From: Synechococcus sp. Tobar12-5m-g
GTDB lineage: Bacteria; Cyanobacteriota; Cyanobacteriia; PCC-6307; Cyanobiaceae
Direction: 5' to 3'
DNA length: 64,000 nucleotides
Assembly (NCBI RefSeq): GCF_024345415.1
Contig: NZ_JAGQBB010000010.1
Location: 1 to 64,000, forward strand
The notes under the pieces were generated by a model, which worked only from the letters and a program-made list of their open reading frames with translations, made no database searches and was not told the origin of the DNA. The translations under genes and the position numbers were made by a program. How positions within the stretch are numbered: the stretch's first letter is position 1; each line of letters starts with the position of its first letter. Shown here piece after piece: positions 18,686 through 27,670 of the stretch.

Positions 18686-19626
18686 ACGGCGGCGAGGACC
18701 TCCAGGGCGGCCGGGCGCATGTCGAGCAGGGGCGTTTCCGCGAAGACTTCGGCCGCATTGTTGGGGCTTTCCTGCAGCCGCACCTTGTGGAGGCTGGCCC
18801 CGATGGCGGCGATTGGCGCGCTGAGCAGGTCAACGATGTGCAGGGCGATGTTCTCGGCGGTGGGGACACAGCGGGCGAAGTGCTCCACATCCTTGTTGAG
18901 GAAGGTGTGGTCGAAGGGCTCCACCACAAGGTTTTGGACGAGTTGCTGCAGCTCAGCAAGATCGCAGACCATGCCGGTGCGGGGATCGATCCTGCCCCGG
19001 ACCGTGACATCGAGCAGGTAGTTGTGGCCGTGGCCATGGGGGCGGGCGCACTTGCCGTAAATCCGTTCGTTCTCGGCCTGGGAGAGCTCGGGGCGGGCCA
19101 GGCGGTGGGCGGCGGCGAAATGGGTGCGAATCGAGAGGAAGGCTTCCATGGAGTTGTCGAGCACGTCGGCCCAGAGGGTGGGTTGTTCGTAGAGGCGCAG
19201 GCCGATCAGGGGGAGATGGGGCGCCAGCCGCTGCCAGATCGCCTGGCAGAGGGCCTCGGTGGTGGGCAGCCGGCCGTCGGGTGCGCTGAGATCGAATTCG
19301 GGCCAGCAGTCGTTGAGGAAACGGAAATCCAGCTGGTCGGTCACCTCGCGGCGGATGGCGTGCTTGACCTCCGAGAGGTTCAGCACCATGCCGTCCTCAT
19401 CAAGACCGCCACCCATCGCCACGATCAGTTCGTAGTTGTGGCCATGGCCGGGGGCGAGACTGCAACGGCCGAAGTGCACCTGGTTCTGGGCTTCGCTGAG
19501 CTCGGGCAAGCGGTAGAGGTGGCTGGAGCTGAAGGTGGCGCGGCGGGTGATCACGCAGGGTCGGCCCTGTCCATGGGCCACTGGGCCGTTGATCATCACC
19601 CCGGGGGCCTGCATCGGGTTTCCCAT
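18682..19626 (-). CDS. Tandem-domain 6-carboxy/6-pyruvoyl-tetrahydropterin synthase
   Basis: A 314-aa protein with two complete PTPS/QueD domains, at about 25-160 and 165-300. Each has zinc His ligands and a nearby Cys: H36, C55, H61 and H63 in the first, H174, C193, H199 and H201 in the second. The catalytic Asp-His dyad is D239-H240 in the second domain, but in the first it reads D100-F101, so the first domain is probably impaired. Single-domain family members make 6-pyruvoyl-tetrahydropterin or the 7-deazaguanine precursor from dihydroneopterin triphosphate. Start at 19626 (MGNPMQAPGVMINGP) leaves 55 bp to the divergent aroK. It overlaps the RibD-like reductase, suggesting a pterin pathway such as glycosylated pterins known from cyanobacteria. 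Confidence 0.88.
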   Translation of the reverse strand: MGNPMQAPGVMINGPVAHGQGRPCVITRRATFSSSHLYRLPELSEAQNQVHFGRCSLAPGHGHNYELIVAMGGGLDEDGMVLNLSEVKHAIRREVTDQLDFRFLNDCWPEFDLSAPDGRLPTTEALCQAIWQRLAPHLPLIGLRLYEQPTLWADVLDNSMEAFLSIRTHFAAAHRLARPELSQAENERIYGKCARPHGHGHNYLLDVTVRGRIDPRTGMVCDLAELQQLVQNLVVEPFDHTFLNKDVEHFARCVPTAENIALHIVDLLSAPIAAIGASLHKVRLQESPNNAAEVFAETPLLDMRPAALEVLAAV

Positions 19627-19681
19627 CGTGTTGCAGCATCCTAAGAAGGGCGATCCCCTGATCCAAAGCCTTTTCGCCTCG

Positions 19682-20272
19682 ATGTCGTCCCCGTCCGGTT
19701 CCGGTCTGCCTGACCCCGGCCCATCCGATCGACCGCTGTTGGATCGTCTGGGCGGCATCAACCTTTACCTGGTGGGAATGATGGGGGCAGGCAAGAGTGC
19801 CGTGGGTCGCCCCCTGGCTGAGGGCCTGGGCTATCGCTTCATCGACGCCGATCTGGTGCTCGAGCAAGCGGCGGGACAGACCATCCCGGAGCTGTTCGCG
19901 GCGGCAGGCGAGCAGGGCTTCCGGGATCTGGAGTCCTCCGTGCTGGCGCGCATCGCCAGCTGGCATTCGCTTGTGGTGGCCACCGGGGGGGGGGTGGTGC
20001 TGCGCCCCGACAACTGGGGCCAGCTGCGGCAAGGCATCGTGGTCTGGCTCGATGCTCCAGAGGCCCTGCTGCTGGAGCGACTGGCGGCCGATCCCACCCC
20101 ACGGCCGTTGATGGGCGGCCCCGACCCGGCCGCTAAGCTGCGGACCTTGCTCAACCAGCGGCGGACGCTGTACGGCCAGGCGGATGTGCACATCCAGCAG
20201 GACGGAAGCCCGCCAGCGGCGGTGGCGGGCCAGGTGCTCGCGGCGCTGCCTGGGGTGCTGAAGCGGTCCTAG
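19682..20272 (+). CDS. aroK: Shikimate kinase
   Basis: A 196-aa P-loop kinase that phosphorylates shikimate at the 3-OH with ATP in the pathway to chorismate and aromatic amino acids. The Walker A sequence GMMGAGKSAVG is at 32-42, followed by FIDADLVLE (shikimate-binding Asp) at 53-61, the conserved GEQGFRDLES at 76-85 and TGGGVVL at 101-107. The LID arginine lies in the RPLMGG region. The N-terminal 20 residues are a Pro/Ser-rich extension typical of picocyanobacterial versions. It is divergent from the pterin synthase, and its stop overlaps the 3' end of the CRR7-like gene. Confidence 0.95.
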   Translation: MSSPSGSGLPDPGPSDRPLLDRLGGINLYLVGMMGAGKSAVGRPLAEGLGYRFIDADLVLEQAAGQTIPELFAAAGEQGFRDLESSVLARIASWHSLVVATGGGVVLRPDNWGQLRQGIVVWLDAPEALLLERLAADPTPRPLMGGPDPAAKLRTLLNQRRTLYGQADVHIQQDGSPPAAVAGQVLAALPGVLKRS

Positions 20273-20532
20273 CGGCGGGGCGGCTCCAACCGCACGGCGA
20301 ACCACTGCGCCGTTCGTCCTGGCTCCAGCTCCAGTTCGCAGGCCGTATCAAGCAACCGCTCGGCCCGGGCCCGATCATGGGGAAAGTCGGCCAGATCGGC
20401 CGGCGGCTCCGGCAGACCAGCCAACAGCTCGGCCAGCCAGCCCACGGTTTCTTCCGCCGTCAGGGTTCGTTCGCCAGCCTGGGGTTCGAGGACGACGTAA
20501 TGATCGCGTTGGCGCAGCAGCGGATCCGACAT
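20269..20532 (-). CDS. Chlororespiratory reduction 7 (CRR7)-family protein
   Basis: An 87-aa soluble protein matching the CRR7 family. The N-terminus MSDPLLRQRDHYVVLEPQAG and the C-terminal LLDTACELELEPGR and WFAVRLE are the recognisable blocks. In chloroplasts CRR7 is required for assembly of the NDH-1 complex that runs cyclic electron flow and chlororespiration. Cyanobacterial homologues are conserved but less studied. It follows the GST gene by 9 bp on the same strand and converges on aroK with a 4-bp overlap. Another NDH-1 gene, ndhO, lies elsewhere in this window. Confidence 0.82.
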   Translation of the reverse strand: MSDPLLRQRDHYVVLEPQAGERTLTAEETVGWLAELLAGLPEPPADLADFPHDRARAERLLDTACELELEPGRTAQWFAVRLEPPRR

Positions 20533-20541
20533 GGGCAGAGT

Positions 20542-21312
20542 TCAATCGGGCGGATCGCCTGGACCCGTCCCCTCGGCGACCGGGGGAGCACCGGCGGCTT
20601 CAGTCACCCGGCCGAGGCTGACGTAGAGCCGGTCCCTCCAAGCGAAAAGGGGCAGGAGCAGGGGATGATCGGCCACTCCGGGAACACCCAGGCCCGCCAG
20701 GGGCGCTCCGGCACTGGCGGGGAACCGGAGCAGGTAGAGCTGGGCGGCCACGGCCAGATCCGCCAACGAGAGCTGATCACCCACCAGAAACGGCTGGCTG
20801 TCGACCAGCATCGCCAGTTGCTCGAGGCTGGTCTGCAACTGCTGGCGGCCATCGCGGGAGATCACCTCGCCGAGGCTGCTGAGCAACTCACCCGGAAACG
20901 CCCCCAGCAGGGAGCGGAGGGGGCCTGGAGTCGCCTCCGGCAGCAGGGCACCCCGCAGGACGCCGTCCTGGCTGGCGGCTTGCCAAAGGGCAAGGCGCAC
21001 CCCGGCGGCCAGGGTGGTGTCGGCCCAGTCCTCCAGCAGCAGCACCCGGGCCCGCTCGAGCGGATCGGCGGGGATCAGCGGCGGAGCCTTCCCCTGGCCA
21101 TCGAGATAGACGGCGATGGCCGAGGAATCGGCGATCACCTCCGCCCCATCGCGGAGCACCGGCACCTGCCGCTGCCCAGAGAGCCGGAACAGCTCCAGCT
21201 GGCCGAGGCCAGGGGTGACCTCCACCACCGTGTAGTCCAGGCCACGGGCGGCGAGGTTCAGCCGAACCTTCTCGCAGAAGGCGGAATGCCTGAACTGGTA
21301 AAGCTCCAACAT
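20542..21312 (-). CDS. Glutathione S-transferase family protein
   Basis: A 256-aa GST with an N-terminal thioredoxin-like domain (1-80; [18 protein letters not shown], then the cis-Pro motif RQVPVLRDG and [11 protein letters not shown] for glutathione binding) and a C-terminal all-helical domain including [19 protein letters not shown], the N-capping-box segment. It would conjugate or reduce electrophiles with glutathione, or act in a related thiol reaction; the substrate is unknown. I chose the ATG at 21312 ([10 protein letters not shown]), which gives the standard GST start. It is divergent from the DUF751 gene and lies directly upstream of the CRR7-like gene. Confidence 0.9.
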   Translation of the reverse strand: MLELYQFRHSAFCEKVRLNLAARGLDYTVVEVTPGLGQLELFRLSGQRQVPVLRDGAEVIADSSAIAVYLDGQGKAPPLIPADPLERARVLLLEDWADTTLAAGVRLALWQAASQDGVLRGALLPEATPGPLRSLLGAFPGELLSSLGEVISRDGRQQLQTSLEQLAMLVDSQPFLVGDQLSLADLAVAAQLYLLRFPASAGAPLAGLGVPGVADHPLLLPLFAWRDRLYVSLGRVTEAAGAPPVAEGTGPGDPPD

Positions 21313-21408
21313 CGTCGTCGCGAACAGCGTCGCCTCGAACCCCTTGGCGGCAGAGTAGCTCTCATTCCGTGAACCCTCGCGCAGGGGCACCGCAGCGCAC
21401 CCCAAGCC

Positions 21409-21615
21409 ATGAAGGATTTCTTTCTCAACGTGACGCGCTACCCGCGCTATCTGGTGGCCTTCAGCCTGGGGGTGTTCAACTCGGTGCTCGAACCGCTGGC
21501 CCGCCGGGGCAGCAATCCCGTCACGGCCGTGGCGCTGATCGGGGCCCTGCTGAGTGGCTTGCTCAGCCTGGCCCTGGTGCTGCGTGCGATGGTGAATCCC
21601 GCACCGCTGGCATAG
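21409..21615 (+). CDS. DUF751 (Ycf33-like) small membrane protein
   Basis: A 68-aa protein beginning [20 protein letters not shown], which is the hallmark of the cyanobacterial and plastid DUF751/Ycf33 family. Two hydrophobic segments (about 15-27 and 40-60) suggest a thylakoid or plasma membrane location. Its role is not known, though the plastid homologue suggests a photosynthetic function. It lies 2 bp upstream of rbfA, so the two form a transcription unit with nagZ and the zeta-like kinase further down. Confidence 0.9.
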   Translation: MKDFFLNVTRYPRYLVAFSLGVFNSVLEPLARRGSNPVTAVALIGALLSGLLSLALVLRAMVNPAPLA

Positions 21616-21617
21616 GC

Positions 21618-22019
21618 ATGGCACAGGGCCGACGGGTGGAGCGGGTCGCGGCGCTGATCCGGCGCGAAGTCAGCGAACTGCTCGTCCAGGGCATCAAGGA
21701 CGAGCGGGTGGGGCTCGGCATGGTGAGCGTCACCGAGGTGGAGGTGGCCGGCGACCTGCAGCACTGCAAGATCTTTGTGAGCATCTATGGCAGCGAGGAC
21801 GACCGCCAGAAGGCCCTGGCCGGCCTGACCTCCGCCACGCCGTTCGTGAAGGGGGAACTGGGCCGGCGGCTGAAACTGCGGCGCACCCCCGAGGTGATCT
21901 TCCAGCTCGATCGCGGCATCGAGAAAGGCACCTCAGTGCTGGGGCTTCTCAACCAACTCGGACGCCAGCGGGACGAGAAGGGTGAGGTGCCAACGGGCAG
22001 TGATGCGCCCTGCGCCTGA
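21618..22019 (+). CDS. rbfA: Ribosome-binding factor A
   Basis: A 133-aa KH-fold RbfA, which binds the 30S subunit near the 5' helix of 16S rRNA and helps late maturation, especially in the cold. Family motifs are [17 protein letters not shown] at the start, the [20 protein letters not shown] strand-turn-strand region and [17 protein letters not shown] near residue 100. The start at 21618 follows the DUF751 stop by 2 bp. Its last 17 bp overlap the nagZ start, so the group is transcribed and probably translated together. Confidence 0.94.
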   Translation: MAQGRRVERVAALIRREVSELLVQGIKDERVGLGMVSVTEVEVAGDLQHCKIFVSIYGSEDDRQKALAGLTSATPFVKGELGRRLKLRRTPEVIFQLDRGIEKGTSVLGLLNQLGRQRDEKGEVPTGSDAPCA

Positions 22020-23631
22020 CTGGCGCCAGCTGAGCCTGCCGCAGCAGGTGGCCCGCCTGTTGGTGGTGCGGGGCAGCGGCCACCTGGGCGATGGCCAGCG
22101 CCGTTATCCCCGCTGGGAGCTGCCCAACGCTGAGCTGAAGCGCCTCCTGGGCGAAGGGGTGGGAGGGGTGATCCTGCTGGGCGGCAGTGCCGCCGAACTG
22201 CGCTGGCGCACCGACCAGCTGCGGCGCTGGGCGGGCCACGACCTGCTGCTCTGCGCCGATGTGGAGGAAGGGGTCGGCCAACGCTTCGAGGGGGCCAGCT
22301 GGCTGGTGCCCCCCCTGGCCATCGGCCGGCTCCACGGCAGCGATCAGGCCAGGGCGCTCGCCCTGGCCGCCGCCTACGGGCGCTGCACCGGCCGCCAGGC
22401 CCGCCTGCTGGGCCTGAACTGGGTTCTGGCGCCGGTCTGCGATGTGAACAACAATCCGGCCAATCCGGTGATCAACGTGCGGGCCTGGGGGGAGGATCCC
22501 GCCACGGCGGGGCGCCTGGCGGCCGCCTTCATCACCGCCGCCCAGGCCGAGGGGGTGCTCTGCTGCGCCAAGCACTTCCCCGGCCACGGCGACACCGCCA
22601 GCGACTCCCACCTGGAGCTGCCCGTCCTGCCCCACGGCCGCGGCCGGCTGGAGGCGGTGGAGCTGCCCCCCTTTCGCGCCGCGATCGCAGCGGGCGTGGC
22701 CACGGTGATGACCGCCCACCTCCAGCTGCCGGAGCTGGATCCAGGCCGCCCCGCCACCCTCTCGCCCGTGGTGCTCGACCAACTGCTGCGCCGGGAACTG
22801 GGCTTCGGCGGGCTGGTGGTGACCGATGCCCTGGTGATGGAGGCGATTGCCGGACGGTGGGGCGCCGGTGAAGCGGCGGTGCTGGCCTTCGAAGCCGGGG
22901 CGGATCTGCTGCTGATGCCCGCCGATGCCAACGTCGCGATGGCGGCCCTGCTGGCGGCCCTGGGGAGCGGGCGGATCAGCCGGGAGAGGCTGGAGCTCAG
23001 CCTGCAAAGGCGCGAACGGGCCCTGGAAGCGGTGGCGCCGGCGTTGGCAGGAGCAGGGTCTGGATCAGAGGCTGTGGAGGGGCTCGAATCCAGCAGCGAG
23101 AGGGCCCTGGCCCGGGAGCTGGGGGAGGTGAGCCTTCAGGCCCAGGGCAACCCCGGCCTTCCACCGGGGCCGGGCCTGAATCTGATCCGGCTCGACAGCA
23201 CCCTGGCCAACCCCTGCCTGCCGCTGATGGCCCCCGCCCTGCAGCGACCGGCCCAAAGCGGCTACGCCGCCTGCCTGATCGATGGGCGCAGCCCCAGCCC
23301 CTGGAACAGCAACTCCGCCGCGCCCCTGGCCCTGGAGCGGCTGCCGCCGGGGCCGGTGCTGCTGCAGCTGTTCGTGCGGGGCAACCCCTTCCGCGGCAGC
23401 GCCGGCGGCGAAGAACCTTGGCCTGCGGTGATCAGCCAGCTCCTGGCGGCCGGCCGGCTGGCGGGGCTGGCCATCTACGGCAGCCCCTACCTGTGGCAGG
23501 CGTTGCAACCCTTGCTGCCAGCAGGCCTCCCGGCGGCCTACTCCCCCGGCCAGATGCCCCTGGCCCAGGCCATACTCCTGGATGCCCTCGACCTCACGGG
23601 CGGCGGCCTCGAAGGCGGATTCACCGACTGA
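22003..23631 (+). CDS. nagZ: Glycoside hydrolase family 3, NagZ-type beta-N-acetylhexosaminidase
   Basis: A 542-aa GH3 enzyme. The catalytic domain has [14 protein letters not shown] at 190-203, with the D201/H203 acid-base dyad characteristic of NagZ, and [10 protein letters not shown] with the nucleophile D275. NagZ removes N-acetylglucosamine from muropeptides during peptidoglycan turnover. No signal peptide is visible, in keeping with cytoplasmic recycling. Residues beyond about 350 form an extra C-terminal domain not found in short NagZ proteins. The start overlaps rbfA by 17 bp. The zeta-like kinase begins 4 bp after its stop, pairing an enzyme that releases GlcNAc with a relative of UDP-GlcNAc kinases. 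Confidence 0.87.
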   Translation: MRPAPDWRQLSLPQQVARLLVVRGSGHLGDGQRRYPRWELPNAELKRLLGEGVGGVILLGGSAAELRWRTDQLRRWAGHDLLLCADVEEGVGQRFEGASWLVPPLAIGRLHGSDQARALALAAAYGRCTGRQARLLGLNWVLAPVCDVNNNPANPVINVRAWGEDPATAGRLAAAFITAAQAEGVLCCAKHFPGHGDTASDSHLELPVLPHGRGRLEAVELPPFRAAIAAGVATVMTAHLQLPELDPGRPATLSPVVLDQLLRRELGFGGLVVTDALVMEAIAGRWGAGEAAVLAFEAGADLLLMPADANVAMAALLAALGSGRISRERLELSLQRRERALEAVAPALAGAGSGSEAVEGLESSSERALARELGEVSLQAQGNPGLPPGPGLNLIRLDSTLANPCLPLMAPALQRPAQSGYAACLIDGRSPSPWNSNSAAPLALERLPPGPVLLQLFVRGNPFRGSAGGEEPWPAVISQLLAAGRLAGLAIYGSPYLWQALQPLLPAGLPAAYSPGQMPLAQAILLDALDLTGGGLEGGFTD

Positions 23632-23634
23632 GCC

Positions 23635-24516
23635 ATGACAGCCCTGCCGGCCTGGCGGATCGCCGCCCTCTCCGCCCTGATTGCCTTCGGCCTGGCGGCC
23701 CCGCAGATCCGGGCCAGTCCGGTTGCCGGGGAAGGCCCTGCCGTTGGGCAGGGCTGCCAATGGCTCAACCGTTTTGGCCGGCCTGACATCACACCGGCGG
23801 CGATTGACTGGTTGGAGCGCTGCCTGGTCGGCCTCCCCTCCACCAAGAGTGCCAATTCAACGGATCAGGGCTATACAAAAGACCGCCAGAAACTCCACGA
23901 CGACATCATCGAAAAAGCAAGGTCAGGGAAGCCCTGCATCACCACCGGACGGCCCTTCGCCATCCTCACCGGAGGCCCACCGGGTGCCGGAAAAACCACC
24001 TGGCTGAAGCGACACATCCCCAGCTCGGTGCTCCAGAACACCTACAGGATCGATGCCGATGAGGTACGCGAAGCCTTGCCGGAATACCAGGGCTGGAATG
24101 CCAGTGCCACCCAGGAAGAGGTTCGCGACATCGTCGACCAGCAGCTTCAGGCCATCTCAAAACCATGCCCACTCCATGTGATCTACGACGGAACCATGGC
24201 CCGGGCTGATCGCTACCTGACGCTGATTCCAGCGCTGAAGCGCATGGGCTACAGGGTTTTCCTTGTCCAGGTGGTGATTCCCGAGGCGATCAGCCAACGG
24301 AGGGTTCTGGATCGCTACCAGGCCACAGGGCGCTTTGTACCGCGCTCGATCGTGAAGGCCTTCTATGGCCAGGGAGCAATGGTCTTCCGGCAGTTGGCAC
24401 CATCGGCGAACGGCTCGATCCAGGTGGATGGAATCACCGGCAGAATCCTGAGAAGCCAGGGAGATCCCCTCCCAAGGATGCAACCTTCGCCCGGGGCGGC
24501 GCCCAACAAGTCGTAA
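23635..24516 (+). CDS. Zeta-toxin-like P-loop kinase with N-terminal signal peptide
   Basis: A 293-aa protein. Residues 1-28 look like a Sec signal (AALSALIAFGLAAP core ending at IRAS). A linker follows, then a zeta-toxin/PezT-type kinase domain: Walker A TGGPPGAGKTT at 112-122, RIDADEVREALPEYQGW at 138-154, VIYDGTMARADRYL at 182-195 and ERY/GRFVP-like DRYQATGRFVP at 226-236. Zeta toxins phosphorylate UDP-GlcNAc and block peptidoglycan synthesis; chromosomal relatives can be housekeeping. No antitoxin gene is adjacent. The ATG lies 4 bp after nagZ. A TTG at codon 60 would give a cytoplasmic form. Base composition is somewhat more AT-rich than its neighbours, which hints at transfer but is not proof. 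Confidence 0.8.
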   Translation: MTALPAWRIAALSALIAFGLAAPQIRASPVAGEGPAVGQGCQWLNRFGRPDITPAAIDWLERCLVGLPSTKSANSTDQGYTKDRQKLHDDIIEKARSGKPCITTGRPFAILTGGPPGAGKTTWLKRHIPSSVLQNTYRIDADEVREALPEYQGWNASATQEEVRDIVDQQLQAISKPCPLHVIYDGTMARADRYLTLIPALKRMGYRVFLVQVVIPEAISQRRVLDRYQATGRFVPRSIVKAFYGQGAMVFRQLAPSANGSIQVDGITGRILRSQGDPLPRMQPSPGAAPNKS

Positions 24517-24579
24517 CGATCCAAACCGATCAAACGCGCCACGGGTAGATCAAATCTGAACCCATCAGCCGTGCATCGA

Positions 24580-25560
24580 ATGCCTCAGCAGAAGCTTTCC
24601 GAGCCCGCCCACCAGGTTTCCAAGATGAGGTCTGCAGGCCCGATCCTGCTGGCCGGCTATGTGCTTGTTTCAGGACTTCGCAGCACGGTGCTGAAGGGAT
24701 TGCAGCTCTTCGGCGCCGCCAATTCCATCGGTGGCGAGAATCCGATCAGCTTCTGCAATGTCTTTTTTCTCTCCCAATCCCTGGTGGGAATCGCCCTGGT
24801 GCGCGCCGAACCTCGGGTGGTCTGGGATGAGATTCGCACCCTTCCTCCTGCCGCAGCCCGAGCCATCGCCGCCGATTCCTTCCTGGGTTGCTTCCTGGCC
24901 CCAGTCGCGTTCTATCTCTCCCTCGATCGCCTGTCCGTCATCACCCAGACCCTGCTGTTCTCGCTGACCTTGCCCGCTTCCGCTTTGCTGGCGCTGGTCT
25001 GGCTGAAGGAGAAACTACCGCAACGCTTCTGGCTCAGCCTCACCTTGATCCTGGGCGGATTGCTGGTCGGCAAGATCCTGGGAGCGCCGGGTGGCGGGAT
25101 GGAAATGAGTGATTGGAAGGGGGTGTCCTGGGCCCTGGTGTCGGTCCTGGCCACGGCCCTGCGCAACTGCATCCGGCGCAAGACCGCGAGCTACGGGCTT
25201 TCGCGGGGACTGACCGTGGGGGTCACCAACCTGGCTGGAGCGATTGTTTTCCTGTTCATCGCCCTGCGTCTCTACGGACCGCAGCACTTCATGTTTCTGG
25301 AAGCCTGGTGGGTGTTCTGGGTGATCGTGGTCTATGGAATCACCCTGTCCCTGGGCACCGAAGTTCTGCGGCAGATCTGTGGGCGGTTGTTCGCCGTCAC
25401 GCCCCTTGCCCTGGGTGGCAGCGCCAGCATCATCGTGAGCGTGGTGAGTGCGGCGGCCTTTCTTGGCGAGCCGTTCAACGCCATCACCGCCTTGAGCCTG
25501 GGCCTGATCATGGCGGGGATCACCCAGCGCTTTTTTCGCCCCCGGGCCCAATCCAGCTGA
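24580..25560 (+). CDS. DMT/EamA-family transporter
   Basis: A 326-aa drug/metabolite transporter with about ten membrane helices arranged as two EamA repeats. The first repeat ends with the conserved LPASALLALVWLKEKLP, and the second with SIIVSVVSAAAFLGEPFNAITALSLGLIMAGI. The family exports or imports metabolites such as amino acids, nucleobases or sugars; the substrate cannot be inferred here. Start is the ATG at 24580; a GTG three codons earlier (24571) is an equally possible start. It follows the zeta-like kinase on the same strand with a 63-bp gap. Confidence 0.87.
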   Translation: MPQQKLSEPAHQVSKMRSAGPILLAGYVLVSGLRSTVLKGLQLFGAANSIGGENPISFCNVFFLSQSLVGIALVRAEPRVVWDEIRTLPPAAARAIAADSFLGCFLAPVAFYLSLDRLSVITQTLLFSLTLPASALLALVWLKEKLPQRFWLSLTLILGGLLVGKILGAPGGGMEMSDWKGVSWALVSVLATALRNCIRRKTASYGLSRGLTVGVTNLAGAIVFLFIALRLYGPQHFMFLEAWWVFWVIVVYGITLSLGTEVLRQICGRLFAVTPLALGGSASIIVSVVSAAAFLGEPFNAITALSLGLIMAGITQRFFRPRAQSS

Positions 25561-25614
25561 AGGGGAGCCCGGTGGTCACCCCCTTTAGGCTCCGCCCAGG
25601 CGCCCCATACACCG

Positions 25615-26808
25615 ATGCTCAGCCTCTCGATGATCGTGCGGGATGAGGCCGAGCGCCTGGACGCCTGCCTGGCTTCGGTGGCGGGCTTCGTTGATGAGCT
25701 TGTGGTGGTGGACACCGGCTCGGGTGATGCCACCGTGGAGATTGCCCGAAGCCACGGCGCCACGGTGCACCAGGTCCCCTGGCCGGGGGATTTCGCCGAG
25801 GCCCGCAACCAGGCCCTGGCATGGGCGAGCTGCGATTGGGTGCTGGTGCTGGATGCCGACGAACAGCTTCTACCCGAGGCCCGAGGCCCCCTGCGGGCCC
25901 TGATGGCGCTCCCGGATGTGCTGGTGGTCAACCTGCTGCGGCTGGAGCGCGGCGCCCGGCAGTCTCCCTACTCCAGTGTGAGTCGGCTGTTTCGGCGCCA
26001 TCCGGCCATCCGCTGGAGCCGCGCCTATCACGCGATGGTGGATGACAGCGTGGCGGCCCTGATCGAGCATGAGCCCCACTGGCGCATCGCCGCCTGCCCC
26101 CAGCCCGCCCTGAGCCATGACGGCTACCGGCCGGAGCTGCTGGCGGACGGCGGCAAGGCCGCCCGCCTGCGCCAGGCCATGGAGCGGGAACTGCGCGATA
26201 ACCCGGGGGATCCCTATGCCAGCGCCAAGCTGGGAGGGCTGGAGATCAGCGAAGGGCAGCGGGAGCGGGGGCTGGCGCTGTTGGAGGAAGGTCTGGCCCG
26301 TTGCCCTGCCGAGGCCCACCCGGAGCGCTACGAACTCCTGCTGCACCTGGCGATGGCGGAAGCCGCCGGGCATCCCGGCCGGGCGATCGACCTGTACCAC
26401 CAGGCCCTGGCCCTGCCCCTCAATCCCCGCCTCTGCCTGGGGGCCCAGCTGAACCTGGCGGCGCTGCTGCTGAACCAGGGCGAGGCCGAGGCCGCCCTGC
26501 CGCTCTGCGAGACAGCCACACGGCGGGCACCGGAGGTGGCGCTCGGCTGGTTCAATCTCGGCCTGATCCGCCGCCGCCTCGGTGACATCGCCGGGGCGAT
26601 CGAGGCCTACGGCACCGCTCTGCAGCTCAGCCCCGACCATGCCGAAGCCCACCAGAATCTGGCGGTGGCCCAGCTGCTGGGGGGGAACATCGACGCGGCC
26701 CGCCAGAGCTTCGGCGAGGCGATCCGCCTGCTGCGACGCCAGGGAAGGGCTGGGGATGCCGACCAGTTGCTCCGCCAGGCCGGTGCGATGGTGAAGCTCC
26801 AGGTCTGA
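25615..26808 (+). CDS. Family 2 glycosyltransferase fused to TPR repeats
   Basis: A 397-aa protein. Residues 1-200 are a GT-A fold family 2 glycosyltransferase: SLSMIVRDEAERLDACLASV at the start, VDTGSGDAT for the nucleotide pocket and the metal-binding LVLDADEQL at about 81-89. Residues 210-390 hold about four to five tetratricopeptide repeats (ALGWFNLGLIRRRLGDIAGA and AEAHQNLAVAQLLGGNIDAA). Such GT2-TPR proteins are thought to decorate peptides or surface polymers with sugars. No signal peptide or membrane helix is seen. It lies 4 bp upstream of hemD, so cotranscription is likely although no functional link is obvious. Confidence 0.88.
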   Translation: MLSLSMIVRDEAERLDACLASVAGFVDELVVVDTGSGDATVEIARSHGATVHQVPWPGDFAEARNQALAWASCDWVLVLDADEQLLPEARGPLRALMALPDVLVVNLLRLERGARQSPYSSVSRLFRRHPAIRWSRAYHAMVDDSVAALIEHEPHWRIAACPQPALSHDGYRPELLADGGKAARLRQAMERELRDNPGDPYASAKLGGLEISEGQRERGLALLEEGLARCPAEAHPERYELLLHLAMAEAAGHPGRAIDLYHQALALPLNPRLCLGAQLNLAALLLNQGEAEAALPLCETATRRAPEVALGWFNLGLIRRRLGDIAGAIEAYGTALQLSPDHAEAHQNLAVAQLLGGNIDAARQSFGEAIRLLRRQGRAGDADQLLRQAGAMVKLQV

Positions 26809-26812
26809 GCCG

Positions 26813-27670
26813 ATGCGCGAAGCCAACCCAGAGCCCAGCGCCAGCGGTTCACCCCGGCCACCGCTCGAAGGCCGCACCGTGGTGGTGACCCGGGCCGAGC
26901 GGCAGTTGGGGGAGGCGCGGCAACGGTTCGAGCGGGCTGGTGCCCGGGTGCTCGACCTGCCCGCCCTGGTGATTGGCCCTCCCGATGAATGGGGCCCCCT
27001 CGACGACGCCCTCGCCGAGCTCGATGACTTCCATTGGCTGGTCTTCTCCAGCAGCAACGGCGTGGACGCCGTGGAGCAGCGCCTGGAGCGGATCGGCCGC
27101 AACCTTGCCAGCCGACCCCGCCCCCTGAAGATCGCGGCGGTGGGAGTCAAAACCGCCGCACACCTCGAAGCCCTCCGGGCCCCGGCCGACTTCGTGCCGC
27201 CCACCTTCGTGGCTGAGAGCCTGATCGAACACTTTCCCGTGTCGGGTTGGGGGCTGCGCTTGCTGTTGCCCCGGGTGCAGAGCGGCGGCCGCTCGCTGCT
27301 GGGCGAAGCCTTCGGCGAAGCCGGCGCCCGGGTTGTGGAGGTGGCCGCCTATGAATCACGTTGCCCGCAGCACATGCCACCGGCCACCGCCGCTGCCCTG
27401 GGGCAGAAGGGGATCGATGCGATCACCTTCAGCAGCGGCAAGACCGTGCTGCACAGCCGCCAACTGCTGGAGCAGAGCTTGGGTGCTGGTTGGCGCGATC
27501 TCCTGGAGCGGGTGGCGCTGATTTCGATCGGGCCCCAGACCAGCCGCGCCTGCCGGGAGTTGCTCGGGAGGGTGGATGGGGAAGCTGATCCCCACGATCT
27601 TGAAGGCCTGGTGGGAAGCTGCATCGCCACCCTGGCGAGCCGCCCCGACCTCAGAGCAGCGCGGGGTTGA
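26813..27670 (+). CDS. hemD: Uroporphyrinogen-III synthase
   Basis: A 285-aa two-domain enzyme that closes hydroxymethylbilane to uroporphyrinogen III, the branch point for chlorophyll, heme, phycobilins and B12. Sequence identity is poor in this family, but the order of motifs fits: GRTVVVTRAERQLGEARQRF at the start, DFHWLVFSSSNGVDAV, KIAAVGVKTAAHL, and the later IDAITFSSGKTVLHS and RVALISIGPQTSRACREL. An N-terminal Pro/Ser-rich tail of about 20 residues is likely disordered. It follows the GT2-TPR gene by 4 bp, and its 3' end overlaps the convergent lipoprotein gene by 20 bp. Confidence 0.92.
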   Translation: MREANPEPSASGSPRPPLEGRTVVVTRAERQLGEARQRFERAGARVLDLPALVIGPPDEWGPLDDALAELDDFHWLVFSSSNGVDAVEQRLERIGRNLASRPRPLKIAAVGVKTAAHLEALRAPADFVPPTFVAESLIEHFPVSGWGLRLLLPRVQSGGRSLLGEAFGEAGARVVEVAAYESRCPQHMPPATAAALGQKGIDAITFSSGKTVLHSRQLLEQSLGAGWRDLLERVALISIGPQTSRACRELLGRVDGEADPHDLEGLVGSCIATLASRPDLRAARG

